The notes beneath the pieces were generated by a model that made no database searches, was not told where the DNA came from, and saw nothing but the letters and a program-made list of their open reading frames with translations. This document shows, one piece after another, positions 5,865-11,770 of a stretch of DNA of 11,770 bases (position 1 is the stretch's first letter; each line of letters begins with the position of its first letter). Location: the NCBI GenBank assembly GCA_015488125.1, contig WFOJ01000184.1, positions 1-11,770 on the forward strand. The letters run 5' to 3'. Made by a program: the position numbers and the translations under genes. Origin of the DNA: Mariprofundaceae bacterium (GTDB taxonomy: Bacteria > Pseudomonadota > Zetaproteobacteria > Mariprofundales > Mariprofundaceae).

Positions 5865-6194
5865 CTATTGATCCTGTACTTCACCGCACTTGCGGCAGCA
5901 ACGCACCTTACGCCCATCTTCCAGGAACTTCACACCCAAACGAACACCCCTTTGGCAGTTCGGACAGAAATACTGTACATTGGAAAGCGCGATCGGAGCT
6001 TCTTTTTCAATAATTCCGCCATTACTGGTAGCTGACTGGCGGGTGTGACGCTTGACCATGTTCACCTTGGAGACAAGCACGCGACCAGAGCTAGGCAGCA
6101 CCTTGATAACCTTGCCTCGCAAACCACGGTCACGACCGGCAATTACCATTACCTCGTCATCGCGGCGAATACGGGTCTTTACTACGGCAACCAT
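5865..6194 (-). CDS. rplX: 50S ribosomal protein L24 with C-terminal zinc ribbon
   Basis: L24 starts 50S assembly and sits near the tunnel exit. The 109-aa product has an N-terminal KOW motif (RRDDEVMVIAGRDRGLRGKV, residues 10-29) and NMVKRHTRQ. The C-terminal part has paired cysteines CPNC (77-80) and CRKC (100-103), a zinc-ribbon pattern kept in many bacteria but lost in E. coli L24. An additional Cys99 precedes the second pair. AAGGAG is 8 nt upstream of the ATG. rplE follows after 8 nt. Confidence 0.97.
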   Translation of the reverse strand: MVAVVKTRIRRDDEVMVIAGRDRGLRGKVIKVLPSSGRVLVSKVNMVKRHTRQSATSNGGIIEKEAPIALSNVQYFCPNCQRGVRLGVKFLEDGRKVRCCRKCGEVQDQ

Positions 6195-6211
6195 TCAATT
6201 CACTCCTTCGC

Positions 6212-6580
6212 CTACAATACTTCCGGAGCAAGAGAAATAATCTTCATATAGCCCTTGCTACGAAGTTCTCTCGTCACCGGGCCAAAAATACGCGTTCCAA
6301 TTGGCTCTCCCTGTTTGGTCAACAACACCGCTGCATTTTCATCAAAGCGGATTGAACTGCCATCAGAGCGACGAAATTCCTTGGCGGTACGCACCACAAC
6401 AGCACGCTGTACTTCGCCTTTTTTCACCTTGCCTGTCGGTGAAGCTTCTTTCACTGCGACCACAATCACATCACCCACGCGGGCATAACGACGTTTTGAG
6501 CCGCCAAGAACCTTAATGCAGGCAACCTTGCGGGCACCCGAGTTATCCGCAACCTGCAATACTGTTTCATTCTGAATCAT
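6212..6580 (-). CDS. rplN: 50S ribosomal protein L14
   Basis: L14 lies at the subunit interface of the 50S and contacts 16S rRNA; it is the known target of the RsfS silencing factor in other bacteria. The 122-aa length is standard and the sequence starts MIQNETVLQVADNSGARKV, with VGDVIVVAVKEASPTGKVKK, FDENAAVLLTKQGEPIGTRI and ending KIISLAPEVL. In the E. coli scheme rplN is the first gene of the spc operon, but here only 15 nt separate it from rpsQ and no promoter is apparent, so S10 and spc parts appear joined. Confidence 0.98.
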   Translation of the reverse strand: MIQNETVLQVADNSGARKVACIKVLGGSKRRYARVGDVIVVAVKEASPTGKVKKGEVQRAVVVRTAKEFRRSDGSSIRFDENAAVLLTKQGEPIGTRIFGPVTRELRSKGYMKIISLAPEVL

Positions 6581-6595
6581 CTGATCACCTGCTCC

Positions 6596-6862
6596 CTACA
6601 GTTGCTCAGCGCGAGTGAGAATCGCTTCCATCATCCACCGCTTGCGACGGGAAATCGGGGCGGCTTCAACAATGCGAACCTGGTCACCAATATTGCAGGC
6701 ATTGGTCTCATCATGCGCCATATACTTTTTGTGCGAGCGAACAGTTTTGCGATACCGTGGATGCAAGAAACGACGCTCAACAGAAACCACAATCGTTTTG
6801 TCACCCTTGTTGCTGACAACAACACCCTCAAGCCTGCGCTTGTTACTTTTCACTTCTGACAT
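6596..6862 (-). CDS. rpsQ: 30S ribosomal protein S17
   Basis: S17 is an OB-fold primary 16S rRNA binding protein. The 88-aa sequence has RRLEGVVVSNKGDKTIVVSV (about residues 9-28), HPRYRKTVRSHKKYMAHDE and GDQVRIVEAAPISRRKRW, all characteristic. AGAGGT lies upstream of the ATG, 8 nt after the rpmC stop. Size and sequence are unremarkable. Confidence 0.98.
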   Translation of the reverse strand: MSEVKSNKRRLEGVVVSNKGDKTIVVSVERRFLHPRYRKTVRSHKKYMAHDETNACNIGDQVRIVEAAPISRRKRWMMEAILTRAEQL

Positions 6863-6870
6863 CTGAACCT

Positions 6871-7062
6871 CTAACCACGCCGCCGCTCGGACATCACCGT
6901 CTGGATGCGAGCAACTTCCTGTTTAACCTGACGAATACGTGCGGTATTGGTGATCTGCGAGGTTGCCTTCTGGAAACGAAGCTTAAGATGCTCCGCAGCC
7001 AACTCTTCCAACAACACTTTCAGTTCCTCATCGCTTTTGCCACGCAACTCTGCAGCTTTCAT
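6871..7062 (-). CDS. rpmC: 50S ribosomal protein L29
   Basis: L29 is a small helical-hairpin protein near the tunnel exit, beside L23. The 63-aa frame begins MKAAELRGKSDEELKVLLEE, followed by LRFQKATSQITNTARIRQVK and a short basic end, matching the family in length and layout. The ATG sits in an ATGA overlap with the rplP stop, so its translation is probably coupled to L16. rpsQ follows after 8 nt. Confidence 0.97.
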   Translation of the reverse strand: MKAAELRGKSDEELKVLLEELAAEHLKLRFQKATSQITNTARIRQVKQEVARIQTVMSERRRG

Positions 7063-7481
7063 CGACCAACTCCACGCACTACAATCTTGGTTCGAATTGG
7101 CAACTTGGCTGCCGCTCGCGACAGCGCACCGCGTGCCAACTCTTCATTAACACCATCCATTTCGTACAGGATTCGACCAGCTTTTACCGCAGCCACCCAG
7201 TATTCCGGTGAACCCTTGCCACTACCCATACGCACTTCAGCAGGTTTCTTTGATACCGGAAGATCGGGAAACATACGAATCCAGATGCGTCCCTGACGTT
7301 TGATATGACGGGTCATCGCAATACGGGCCGCTTCAATCTGACGCGCCGTAATACGCCCTGGTTCCATCGCCTTAAGGCCATATTCACCGAAATTCAGCGA
7401 TGCACCACGGGGCGATTTACCCCGAATGCGCTGCAGTTCCTTATGGTGCTTACGCCAGCGGATCTTCTTTGGTTGTAACAT
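7059..7481 (-). CDS. rplP: 50S ribosomal protein L16
   Basis: L16 organises the A-site tRNA region of the 50S subunit. The 140-aa product starts MLQPKKIRWRKHHKELQ and contains GRITARQIEAARIAMTRHIK, GRIWIRMFPDLPVSKKP and the RMGSGKGSPEYWVA segment; the Arg at residue 84 of that segment aligns with the arginine hydroxylated in E. coli L16. The segment before NFGEYGLKA is about three residues longer than in E. coli L16 and reads RIRGKSPRGASL, a modest divergence in an otherwise conserved part. The TGA stop overlaps the rpmC ATG by 4 nt. Confidence 0.98.
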   Translation of the reverse strand: MLQPKKIRWRKHHKELQRIRGKSPRGASLNFGEYGLKAMEPGRITARQIEAARIAMTRHIKRQGRIWIRMFPDLPVSKKPAEVRMGSGKGSPEYWVAAVKAGRILYEMDGVNEELARGALSRAAAKLPIRTKIVVRGVGR

Positions 7482-7502
7482 ATTATCTCAACCCTTCCGT
7501 CG

Positions 7503-8147
7503 CTATTTGTTATCCTGGGATTCACCCAGTTTCTCACCATTGAAGACCCACACCTTGACACCAACAATGCCATAAGTCGTCTTCGCCTCGGCAAAACCGT
7601 AACCGACATCAGCACGAATGGTATGCAGCGGCACGCGGCCTTCGCGATACCACTCCATACGCGCAATGTCAGCGCCACCCAAACGGCCGGAACAGTTAAT
7701 CCTCACCCCTTTGGCGCCCATGCGCAGGGCGCTCTGCACGGCGCGCTTCATGGCGCGACGAAAGGCGATTCGACGTTCCAGTTGCATGGCAATGTTCTCT
7801 GCCACCAACTGCGCCTCGGCCTCCGGGCGACGAACTTCAACGATATAAACCTGAACTTCCTGACCAACGCGATGCATCAAATCACGACGCAGCGCTTCGA
7901 TCTCGGAGCCTTTCTTGCCAATCACAACACCAGGGCGCGCCGTATGCACGCTGATCTTGATCTTGTCAGTCGGGCGTTCAATCACAATACGGGAGACATG
8001 TGCGTGCTTCAGACGAGCCTTCACATATTTGCGAAGCTCAATATCCTGACGAAGTTTGGAACCAAAATCCTTGTCTGCATACCAAACCGATTCCCAACCT
8101 CTGTTGATACCTACCCTGAAACCCAGCGGGTGTACTTTCTGCCCCAT
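7503..8147 (-). CDS. rpsC: 30S ribosomal protein S3
   Basis: S3 forms part of the mRNA entry tunnel of the 30S subunit and contributes to its helicase activity. The 214-aa protein begins MGQKVHPLGFRVGINRGWES. A type-2 KH domain follows, with the GKKGSEI turn at residues 77-83, and the C-terminal S3 domain contains GAKGVRINCSGRLGGADIAR and HTIRADVGYGFAEA. It lacks the longer acidic tail seen in some relatives and ends ESQDNK. The start has GGGAG 8-9 nt upstream. It is 12 nt downstream of rplV and 21 nt upstream of rplP, the widest gap within the S10 part. Confidence 0.98.
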   Translation of the reverse strand: MGQKVHPLGFRVGINRGWESVWYADKDFGSKLRQDIELRKYVKARLKHAHVSRIVIERPTDKIKISVHTARPGVVIGKKGSEIEALRRDLMHRVGQEVQVYIVEVRRPEAEAQLVAENIAMQLERRIAFRRAMKRAVQSALRMGAKGVRINCSGRLGGADIARMEWYREGRVPLHTIRADVGYGFAEAKTTYGIVGVKVWVFNGEKLGESQDNK

Positions 8148-8159
8148 TAATGAACTCCC

Positions 8160-8501
8160 TTAACTTGCTTGCCGAACTGCAATCGTAATATGACTGCGGC
8201 GGTGATAACGCTTACGCATACGCCCCATTCCCTTGGGACGAAAACGCTTCAAAGTCTGACCCTCATCAACACGCGCTGTCGAAACAATCAACTGATCAAC
8301 GTCAAGACCATTGTTCTGTTCAGCATTGGCAATTGCAGACTTCAGTACCTTTTCCAATAACCGGGCAGACTTTTTGGGAGACAACTCCAAAACACCCAGC
8401 GCGCGGCTAACCGGCAAGCCACGCACAGCATCAGCCATGGGGCGAACTTTCTGGGCACTGATCTGTGCGTCCTTGTGCAAGGCGCGGATCTCGTCGCTCA
8501 T
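8160..8501 (-). CDS. rplV: 50S ribosomal protein L22
   Basis: L22 has a globular domain near the tunnel exit and a long beta-hairpin that lines the tunnel beside L4. The 113-aa sequence shows SAQKVRPMADAVRGLPVSRA at the front, the KSAIANAEQNNGLDVDQLIV segment in the middle, and the hairpin and tail KRFRPKGMGRMRKRYHRRS then HITI near the C terminus. That hairpin is where macrolide-resistance changes are known in other bacteria; nothing abnormal is seen here. The ATG is 6 nt after the rpsS stop, with AGGTAAGGTGAG as ribosome-binding site. Confidence 0.98.
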   Translation of the reverse strand: MSDEIRALHKDAQISAQKVRPMADAVRGLPVSRALGVLELSPKKSARLLEKVLKSAIANAEQNNGLDVDQLIVSTARVDEGQTLKRFRPKGMGRMRKRYHRRSHITIAVRQAS

Positions 8502-8507
8502 CTCACC

Positions 8508-8789
8508 TTACCTCTTTTTCCTGGCTTTCTTATCTGCGCCATGACCGTAGTACGTACGTGTTGGTGCAAATTCCCCCAGTTTATGACCGACCATATTTTC
8601 AGTGACAAACACGGGAATAAATTTGTTGCCGTTATGAACAGCAAAGTTCAGACCGACAAACTCAGGGGTGATCGTCGAGCGGCGTGACCATGTTTTCAAC
8701 ACTGATTTCTTGCCTTCTGCCAGATGCCGGCTCACTTTCTTCTGCAGAGAAGGCTCGACATACGGCCCTTTCTTAAGCGAACGTGCCAT
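8508..8789 (-). CDS. rpsS: 30S ribosomal protein S19
   Basis: S19 binds the 3' domain of 16S rRNA in the 30S head, next to S13, and contacts A-site tRNA. The 93-aa protein starts ARSLKKGPYVEPSLQKKV and contains TWSRRSTITPEFVGL and VTENMVGHKLGEFAPTRTY, all diagnostic of S19. Length is normal and the tail is strongly basic. Its final codons, AGG TAA, together with the six following bases form the ribosome-binding site of rplV. Confidence 0.98.
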   Translation of the reverse strand: MARSLKKGPYVEPSLQKKVSRHLAEGKKSVLKTWSRRSTITPEFVGLNFAVHNGNKFIPVFVTENMVGHKLGEFAPTRTYYGHGADKKARKKR

Positions 8790-8801
8790 GTTTCCCTATC
8801 C

Positions 8802-9632
8802 TCACTTCTGGTTCCGGCGACGAATAATGTCGCGGCTGGAAGCCTTGTTCTTCTTGCGAGTCTTATGACCCTTGGTTGGTACCCCCCAGGGTGATACCGG
8901 ATGACGACCACCAGAGGTGCGACCTTCACCACCACCGTGAGGATGATCCACCGGATTCATGGCGACACCACGCACATGCGGACGAACACCCTTCCATCGG
9001 GATCGACCAGCCTTACCTACCTTGGCATTCGAATGATCGGCATTACCCACAATACCGATTGAAGCCATGCAGCGAATATCAACACGTCTGAATTCACCGG
9101 ACGGGAGTTTGAGGACAGCCTTGCCACCTTCCTTACCCATCAACTGAACGCCTGAACCCGCACTGCGCGCCATCTGCCCACCCTTGCCGGGCTTCATTTC
9201 GATGTTGTGCAGCATGGTACCCACCCGGATACTGCTAAGCGGCAATGCATTGCCAGGCTTGATCTCCGCATCCACACCGGAACTCACGCGATCTCCGGGG
9301 CGCAATCCCTGCGGAGCAAGGATGTAACGCTGATCGCCATTGGCAAACACAACCAAGGCAATATGCGCTGTACGATTGGGGTCGTACTCAAGGCGCGCCA
9401 CTCTACCTTCAATTCCATGATTGTCACGCTTAAAATCAATTTTACGTAACAAACGCTTGTGACCACCGCCAATATGGCGCGCAGTCATACGACCCTTATT
9501 ATTGCGACCACCAGATTTACGGGCACCTTTGGTCAGCGCTTTATGCGGCGCACCCTTGTACAGTTCGGGGCTGACAACAGCAACGCGTCCCCGCGAACCA
9601 TTGGTATTTGGCTTTAATGCTTTCAGTGCCAT
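8802..9632 (-). CDS. rplB: 50S ribosomal protein L2
   Basis: L2 is a primary 23S rRNA binder needed for subunit association and peptidyl transferase activity. The 276-aa length is standard. The N-terminal OB-like half contains GGRNNKGRMTARHIGGGHKR (about residues 41-60), and the C-terminal half contains MNPVDHPHGGGEGR (225-238), where His230 corresponds to the conserved histidine tied to peptidyl transferase activity. The basic tail KTRKKNKASSRDIIRRR is also typical. An AGAGGT lies just upstream of the ATG, within the end of rplW. It is followed after 12 nt by rpsS. Confidence 0.98.
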   Translation of the reverse strand: MALKALKPNTNGSRGRVAVVSPELYKGAPHKALTKGARKSGGRNNKGRMTARHIGGGHKRLLRKIDFKRDNHGIEGRVARLEYDPNRTAHIALVVFANGDQRYILAPQGLRPGDRVSSGVDAEIKPGNALPLSSIRVGTMLHNIEMKPGKGGQMARSAGSGVQLMGKEGGKAVLKLPSGEFRRVDIRCMASIGIVGNADHSNAKVGKAGRSRWKGVRPHVRGVAMNPVDHPHGGGEGRTSGGRHPVSPWGVPTKGHKTRKKNKASSRDIIRRRNQK

Positions 9633-9634
9633 GC

Positions 9635-9934
9635 TTATACCTCTTCATCCGCGTCAATCGTCTGGCCCTCAGCAAGACGAACAACCGCCTTGCGATAGCC
9701 CGGGCGACGACCAGAATGCATACCCCGACGTTTTTCCTTACCGGGGATATTGATCACCTGCACACGTTCAACGTCAACCTCAAAAATGCGCTCCACAGCC
9801 CGCTTTACATCGGCTTTGGTAGCCTGACGCGCCACCTTGAATACGTACTGGTTGTTATCCGCACGCGCCATATAGCTTTTCTCGGTGATCACCGGATAAA
9901 GCAGGGTATTCATGTCTTTGAAATTCGCACTCAT
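9635..9934 (-). CDS. rplW: 50S ribosomal protein L23
   Basis: L23 sits at the exit of the peptide tunnel and is a docking site for trigger factor and SRP. The 99-aa frame has LYPVITEKSYMARADNNQYV near the N terminus and the VERVQVINIPGKEKR segment, both typical of the family. The ATG at 9932-9934 forms an ATGA overlap with the rplD stop and is preceded by AGGTAAG; a second in-frame ATG seven codons later lacks a Shine-Dalgarno sequence, so the upstream start is preferred. The overlap suggests translational coupling with L4. It ends 2 nt before rplB. Confidence 0.96.
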   Translation of the reverse strand: MSANFKDMNTLLYPVITEKSYMARADNNQYVFKVARQATKADVKRAVERIFEVDVERVQVINIPGKEKRRGMHSGRRPGYRKAVVRLAEGQTIDADEEV

Positions 9935-10554
9935 GACAGCTTACCTTCAATCTTTTCTACGGCGGCTTCCGTCAATACCAGACGCTCATACTTCATCAGG
10001 TCATGCAGCGTCATTTGACCGTCAAGAACAACTTTGCTGCCCACAACGTTGCGTGCCGAAAGTTCAATTTCACGCGTTAGCTCACTTACCACATACAATG
10101 CGGAATCTGCTGCCAACGCCCGCGAGATCGCGACAAACGCTTTCGTTTTTGGCTCGGCGATATCCAGCGTATTAAGCACAGTCAGACGATCTGACTGCAA
10201 TGCCTCGCTTAACAACATGCGCACAGCCAGGCGACGCTCCTTGCGGTTGATACGTGAAACAAAAGAAGATTCACCTTTCGGACCATGCGCCACACCGCCA
10301 TGCCGCCATTGCGCTGCACGCGTCGAACCCTGGCGTGCACGACCTGTTCCCTTCTGCTTATAAGGCTTCTTGCCACCGCCGGAAACAGCAGCACGATTTT
10401 TTGTAGCGGCATTACCAAGACGCTGCGATGCTGCCAGTGATGCATAAACACGATGAACAAAAGCCGGATTCACTTCAACACCAAACACAGCGTCACTAAG
10501 CTCGCGTGTACCAGTCACTTCATTATTCTGATTAACGACGTTGATCTGTGCCAC
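9931..10554 (-). CDS. rplD: 50S ribosomal protein L4 (GTG start)
   Basis: L4 lines the peptide exit tunnel and, in E. coli, represses the S10 operon. The 207-aa product has the tunnel-loop signature GGGKKPYKQKGTGRARQGS (about residues 59-77) and a W-R-H-G-G segment just after it. The C-terminal half (DLMKYERLVLTEAAVEKIEG) is the usual globular end. The start is GTG at 10552-10554, one nucleotide after the rplC stop; AAAGGAG at 10561-10567, inside the rplC end, sits 6 nt upstream and fixes this start. Whether L4 autoregulates here is unknown, because no S10 leader is inside the window. The TGA stop overlaps the rplW ATG by 4 nt. Confidence 0.97.
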   Translation of the reverse strand: MAQINVVNQNNEVTGTRELSDAVFGVEVNPAFVHRVYASLAASQRLGNAATKNRAAVSGGGKKPYKQKGTGRARQGSTRAAQWRHGGVAHGPKGESSFVSRINRKERRLAVRMLLSEALQSDRLTVLNTLDIAEPKTKAFVAISRALAADSALYVVSELTREIELSARNVVGSKVVLDGQMTLHDLMKYERLVLTEAAVEKIEGKLS

Positions 10555-10555
10555 G

Positions 10556-11185
10556 TTACGCTCCTTTCACCGCCGGACGAATTTCAATCAGTCCGTTTTT
10601 TGCACCAGGCACTGCGCCACGCACAAGAATGCGATTCTTCTCAATATCCACACGAACAACTTCCAGGTTCTGAACAGTTACACGTGCTGCACCGTAATGA
10701 CCCGGCATTTTCTTGCCCGGGAATACACGACCAGGATCCTGACACTGACCTGTAGAACCCATTTGACGATGCGTTTTTTCCGCGCCATGACTGGCACGAC
10801 CGCCGCCAAAATTATAGCGTTTCATCACGCCGGCAAAGCCGCGTCCCTTGGAAAGGCCAGAAACATCAATTTTCTGACCGACCTCGAACAAGCTCGCATC
10901 CAGCGTTTGGCCCAGCTCATAGTCATCGCCAGCAGCAATGCGGAACTCTTTTAAGCCGCCCATCTCTTCCTGACCTTGGCGAGCATAATGCCCCTGCACA
11001 GCGCGTGTTGAATGCTTGCGAGCAGCGCCATAACCCACCTGAATGGCATCGTAGCCATCACGTTCAGCTGTTCGCCGCGCAATGACCTTACAGTTTTCTA
11101 CATTCAGTACTGTAACCGGAATGGCAGTGCCATCTTCAGCAAAGATTTGTGTCATACCCGCTTTACGGGCAATCAAACCACTCAT
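10556..11185 (-). CDS. rplC: 50S ribosomal protein L3
   Basis: L3 is an early-assembly 23S rRNA binding protein whose extension reaches toward the peptidyl transferase centre. From the chosen ATG the protein has 209 aa, the same length as E. coli L3, and begins SGLIARKAGMTQIF. The segment GRGFAGVMKRYNFGGGRASHG (about residues 114-134) and GSTGQCQDPGRVFPGKKM (143-160) are family hallmarks; Gln149 aligns with the Gln that is methylated in E. coli. Two ATGs lie in tandem (11188 and 11185). AGGAG at 11193-11197 is 4 nt from the first and 7 nt from the second, so the second is preferred. A longer frame into rpsJ has no support. Confidence 0.97.
   Translation of the reverse strand: MSGLIARKAGMTQIFAEDGTAIPVTVLNVENCKVIARRTAERDGYDAIQVGYGAARKHSTRAVQGHYARQGQEEMGGLKEFRIAAGDDYELGQTLDASLFEVGQKIDVSGLSKGRGFAGVMKRYNFGGGRASHGAEKTHRQMGSTGQCQDPGRVFPGKKMPGHYGAARVTVQNLEVVRVDIEKNRILVRGAVPGAKNGLIEIRPAVKGA
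10561..10567 (-). promoter_or_regulatory. Ribosome-binding site deciding the GTG start of rplD
   Basis: AAAGGAG lies inside the last codons of rplC and is 6 nt from the GTG at 10552-10554. The placement supports both the non-ATG start and coupling of L4 to L3 translation. Confidence 0.85.
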
Positions 11186-11198
11186 CATGATTCTCCTG

Positions 11199-11507
11199 TT
11201 ACAGCTTGATTTCGACATCAACGCCAGAAGGAAGATTCAACTTCATCAGCGCATCAACCGTCTGTGGTGTCGGGCGATCAATATCCAGCAAACGCTTATG
11301 CGTGCGGATTTCAAACTGTTCGCGAGAATCCTTGTACTTATGCGTTGCCTTGATCACACAGAATTTACGAATGCGCGTGGGAATCGGAATCGGACCGCGT
11401 ACCTGCGCGCCGGTACGCTTAGCCGTTGCCACAATATCCTCAGCGCTCTTATCCAGAATACGGTGGTCATAGGCCTTCAAACGAATTCTGATACTTTGCG
11501 TTGCCAT
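11199..11507 (-). CDS. rpsJ: 30S ribosomal protein S10 (NusE)
   Basis: This 102-aa protein opens MATQSIRIRLKAYDHRILD and ends SGVDVEIKL, the standard S10 length and termini. S10 sits in the 30S head and also acts as NusE, the NusB partner in transcription antitermination. I chose the ATG at 11505-11507 over the in-frame TTG directly before it: AAGGGG at 11516-11521 is 8 nt from the ATG but only 5 from the TTG, and the ATG gives the usual family length. The exposed loop reads KATHKYKDSREQFE, like Firmicutes S10 and unlike the SPHVNKDAR of E. coli, with Lys at position 57. It is the first S10-block gene, 13 nt before rplC. Confidence 0.98.
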   Translation of the reverse strand: MATQSIRIRLKAYDHRILDKSAEDIVATAKRTGAQVRGPIPIPTRIRKFCVIKATHKYKDSREQFEIRTHKRLLDIDRPTPQTVDALMKLNLPSGVDVEIKL

Positions 11508-11519
11508 CAATCTGACCCC

Positions 11520-11770
11520 TTACTCGCTAATCTCGGTAACGACGCCAGCACCTACGGTGCGGCCACCTTCACGAATCGCAAAACGCAATTCCTTGTCCAT
11601 GGCGATCGGTGTGATCAACTCAACATCCATGGAAACATTATCACCAGGCATCACCATTTCCGTGCCTTCCGGCAGCGTTACAGAACCTGTCACATCCGTG
11701 GTACGGAAGTAAAACTGCGGACGGTAACCGTTAAAAAACGGTGTGTGACGACCGCCTTCCTCCTTGGTCA
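11520..11770 (-). CDS. tuf: Elongation factor Tu, C-terminal part (partial, 5' end outside window)
   Basis: Only the last 82 codons are present. The frame reads TKEEGGRHTPFFNGYRPQF, then a YFRTTDVTG segment, MVMPGDNV and AIREGGRTVGAGVV, which is the conserved third (beta-barrel) domain of EF-Tu, and ends with TAA. EF-Tu is the GTPase that carries aminoacyl-tRNA to the ribosomal A site; the GTP-binding domain is outside the window. The stop codon is 12 nt before rpsJ, so the two genes are very likely cotranscribed, as in the classical str-S10 arrangement. The tail TEISE runs slightly past the usual end of the conserved block. Identity is certain; whether a second tuf copy exists cannot be seen here. 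Confidence 0.97.
   Translation of the reverse strand, partial: TKEEGGRHTPFFNGYRPQFYFRTTDVTGSVTLPEGTEMVMPGDNVSMDVELITPIAMDKELRFAIREGGRTVGAGVVTEISE

Noticed and set aside
11186..11221. Longer L3 frame with 12 extra N-terminal residues.
   Set aside because: It starts inside rpsJ, lacks homology, and the AGGAG spacing favours the ATG at 11185.

Overview
The window is one continuous run of translation genes, all on the minus strand: the end of a tuf-S10-spc ribosomal protein cluster followed by the secY-adk-infA-rpmJ-rpsM segment. Read in the direction of transcription (high to low coordinates) the order is tuf (partial) - rpsJ - rplC - rplD - rplW - rplB - rpsS - rplV - rpsC - rplP - rpmC - rpsQ - rplN - rplX - rplE - rpsN - rpsH - rplF - rplR - rpsE - rpmD - [184-nt spacer] - rplO - secY - adk - infA - rpmJ - rpsM (partial). 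There are 27 genes, 25 of them complete. No mobile element, tRNA, rRNA, CRISPR array or broken gene is visible, and the plus strand holds only antisense shadow frames.

The organism is a bacterium with near-balanced base composition by eye. Several features differ from the Escherichia-type cluster: S14 is the short zinc-binding form (about 61 aa), L24 keeps a C-terminal zinc ribbon, L36 is the zinc-binding form, adk (with a four-cysteine lid) lies between secY and infA, there is no map gene, and S10 carries a HKYKDSREQFE loop like that of Firmicutes. I cannot name the genus. A lineage outside the Gammaproteobacteria (for example Zetaproteobacteria, Nitrospirota or a delta-type group) fits, but this is inference.

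Genes are packed tightly. Most junctions are 1-21 nt and three are 4-nt ATGA overlaps (rplD/rplW, rplP/rpmC, secY/adk), so one long polycistronic mRNA with translational coupling is expected. No promoter, S10-type leader or rho-independent terminator is evident; the cluster promoter probably lies upstream of tuf, outside the window. Start codons are ATG except GTG for rplD and TTG for rpsM, both with strong Shine-Dalgarno sequences.

The one real departure from an ordinary ribosomal operon is the 184-nt spacer between rpmD and rplO (2926-3109). It contains a 14-bp hairpin whose three wobble pairs work only in the sense (minus-strand) RNA, some weaker adjoining helices, and a 9-codon basic mini-ORF with its own ribosome-binding site that ends in an ATGA overlap on the rplO start. 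It could be an mRNA processing or stability element, or a cis-regulatory leader for rplO-secY-adk. Otherwise the window looks conventional; I found no undescribed multi-gene system.
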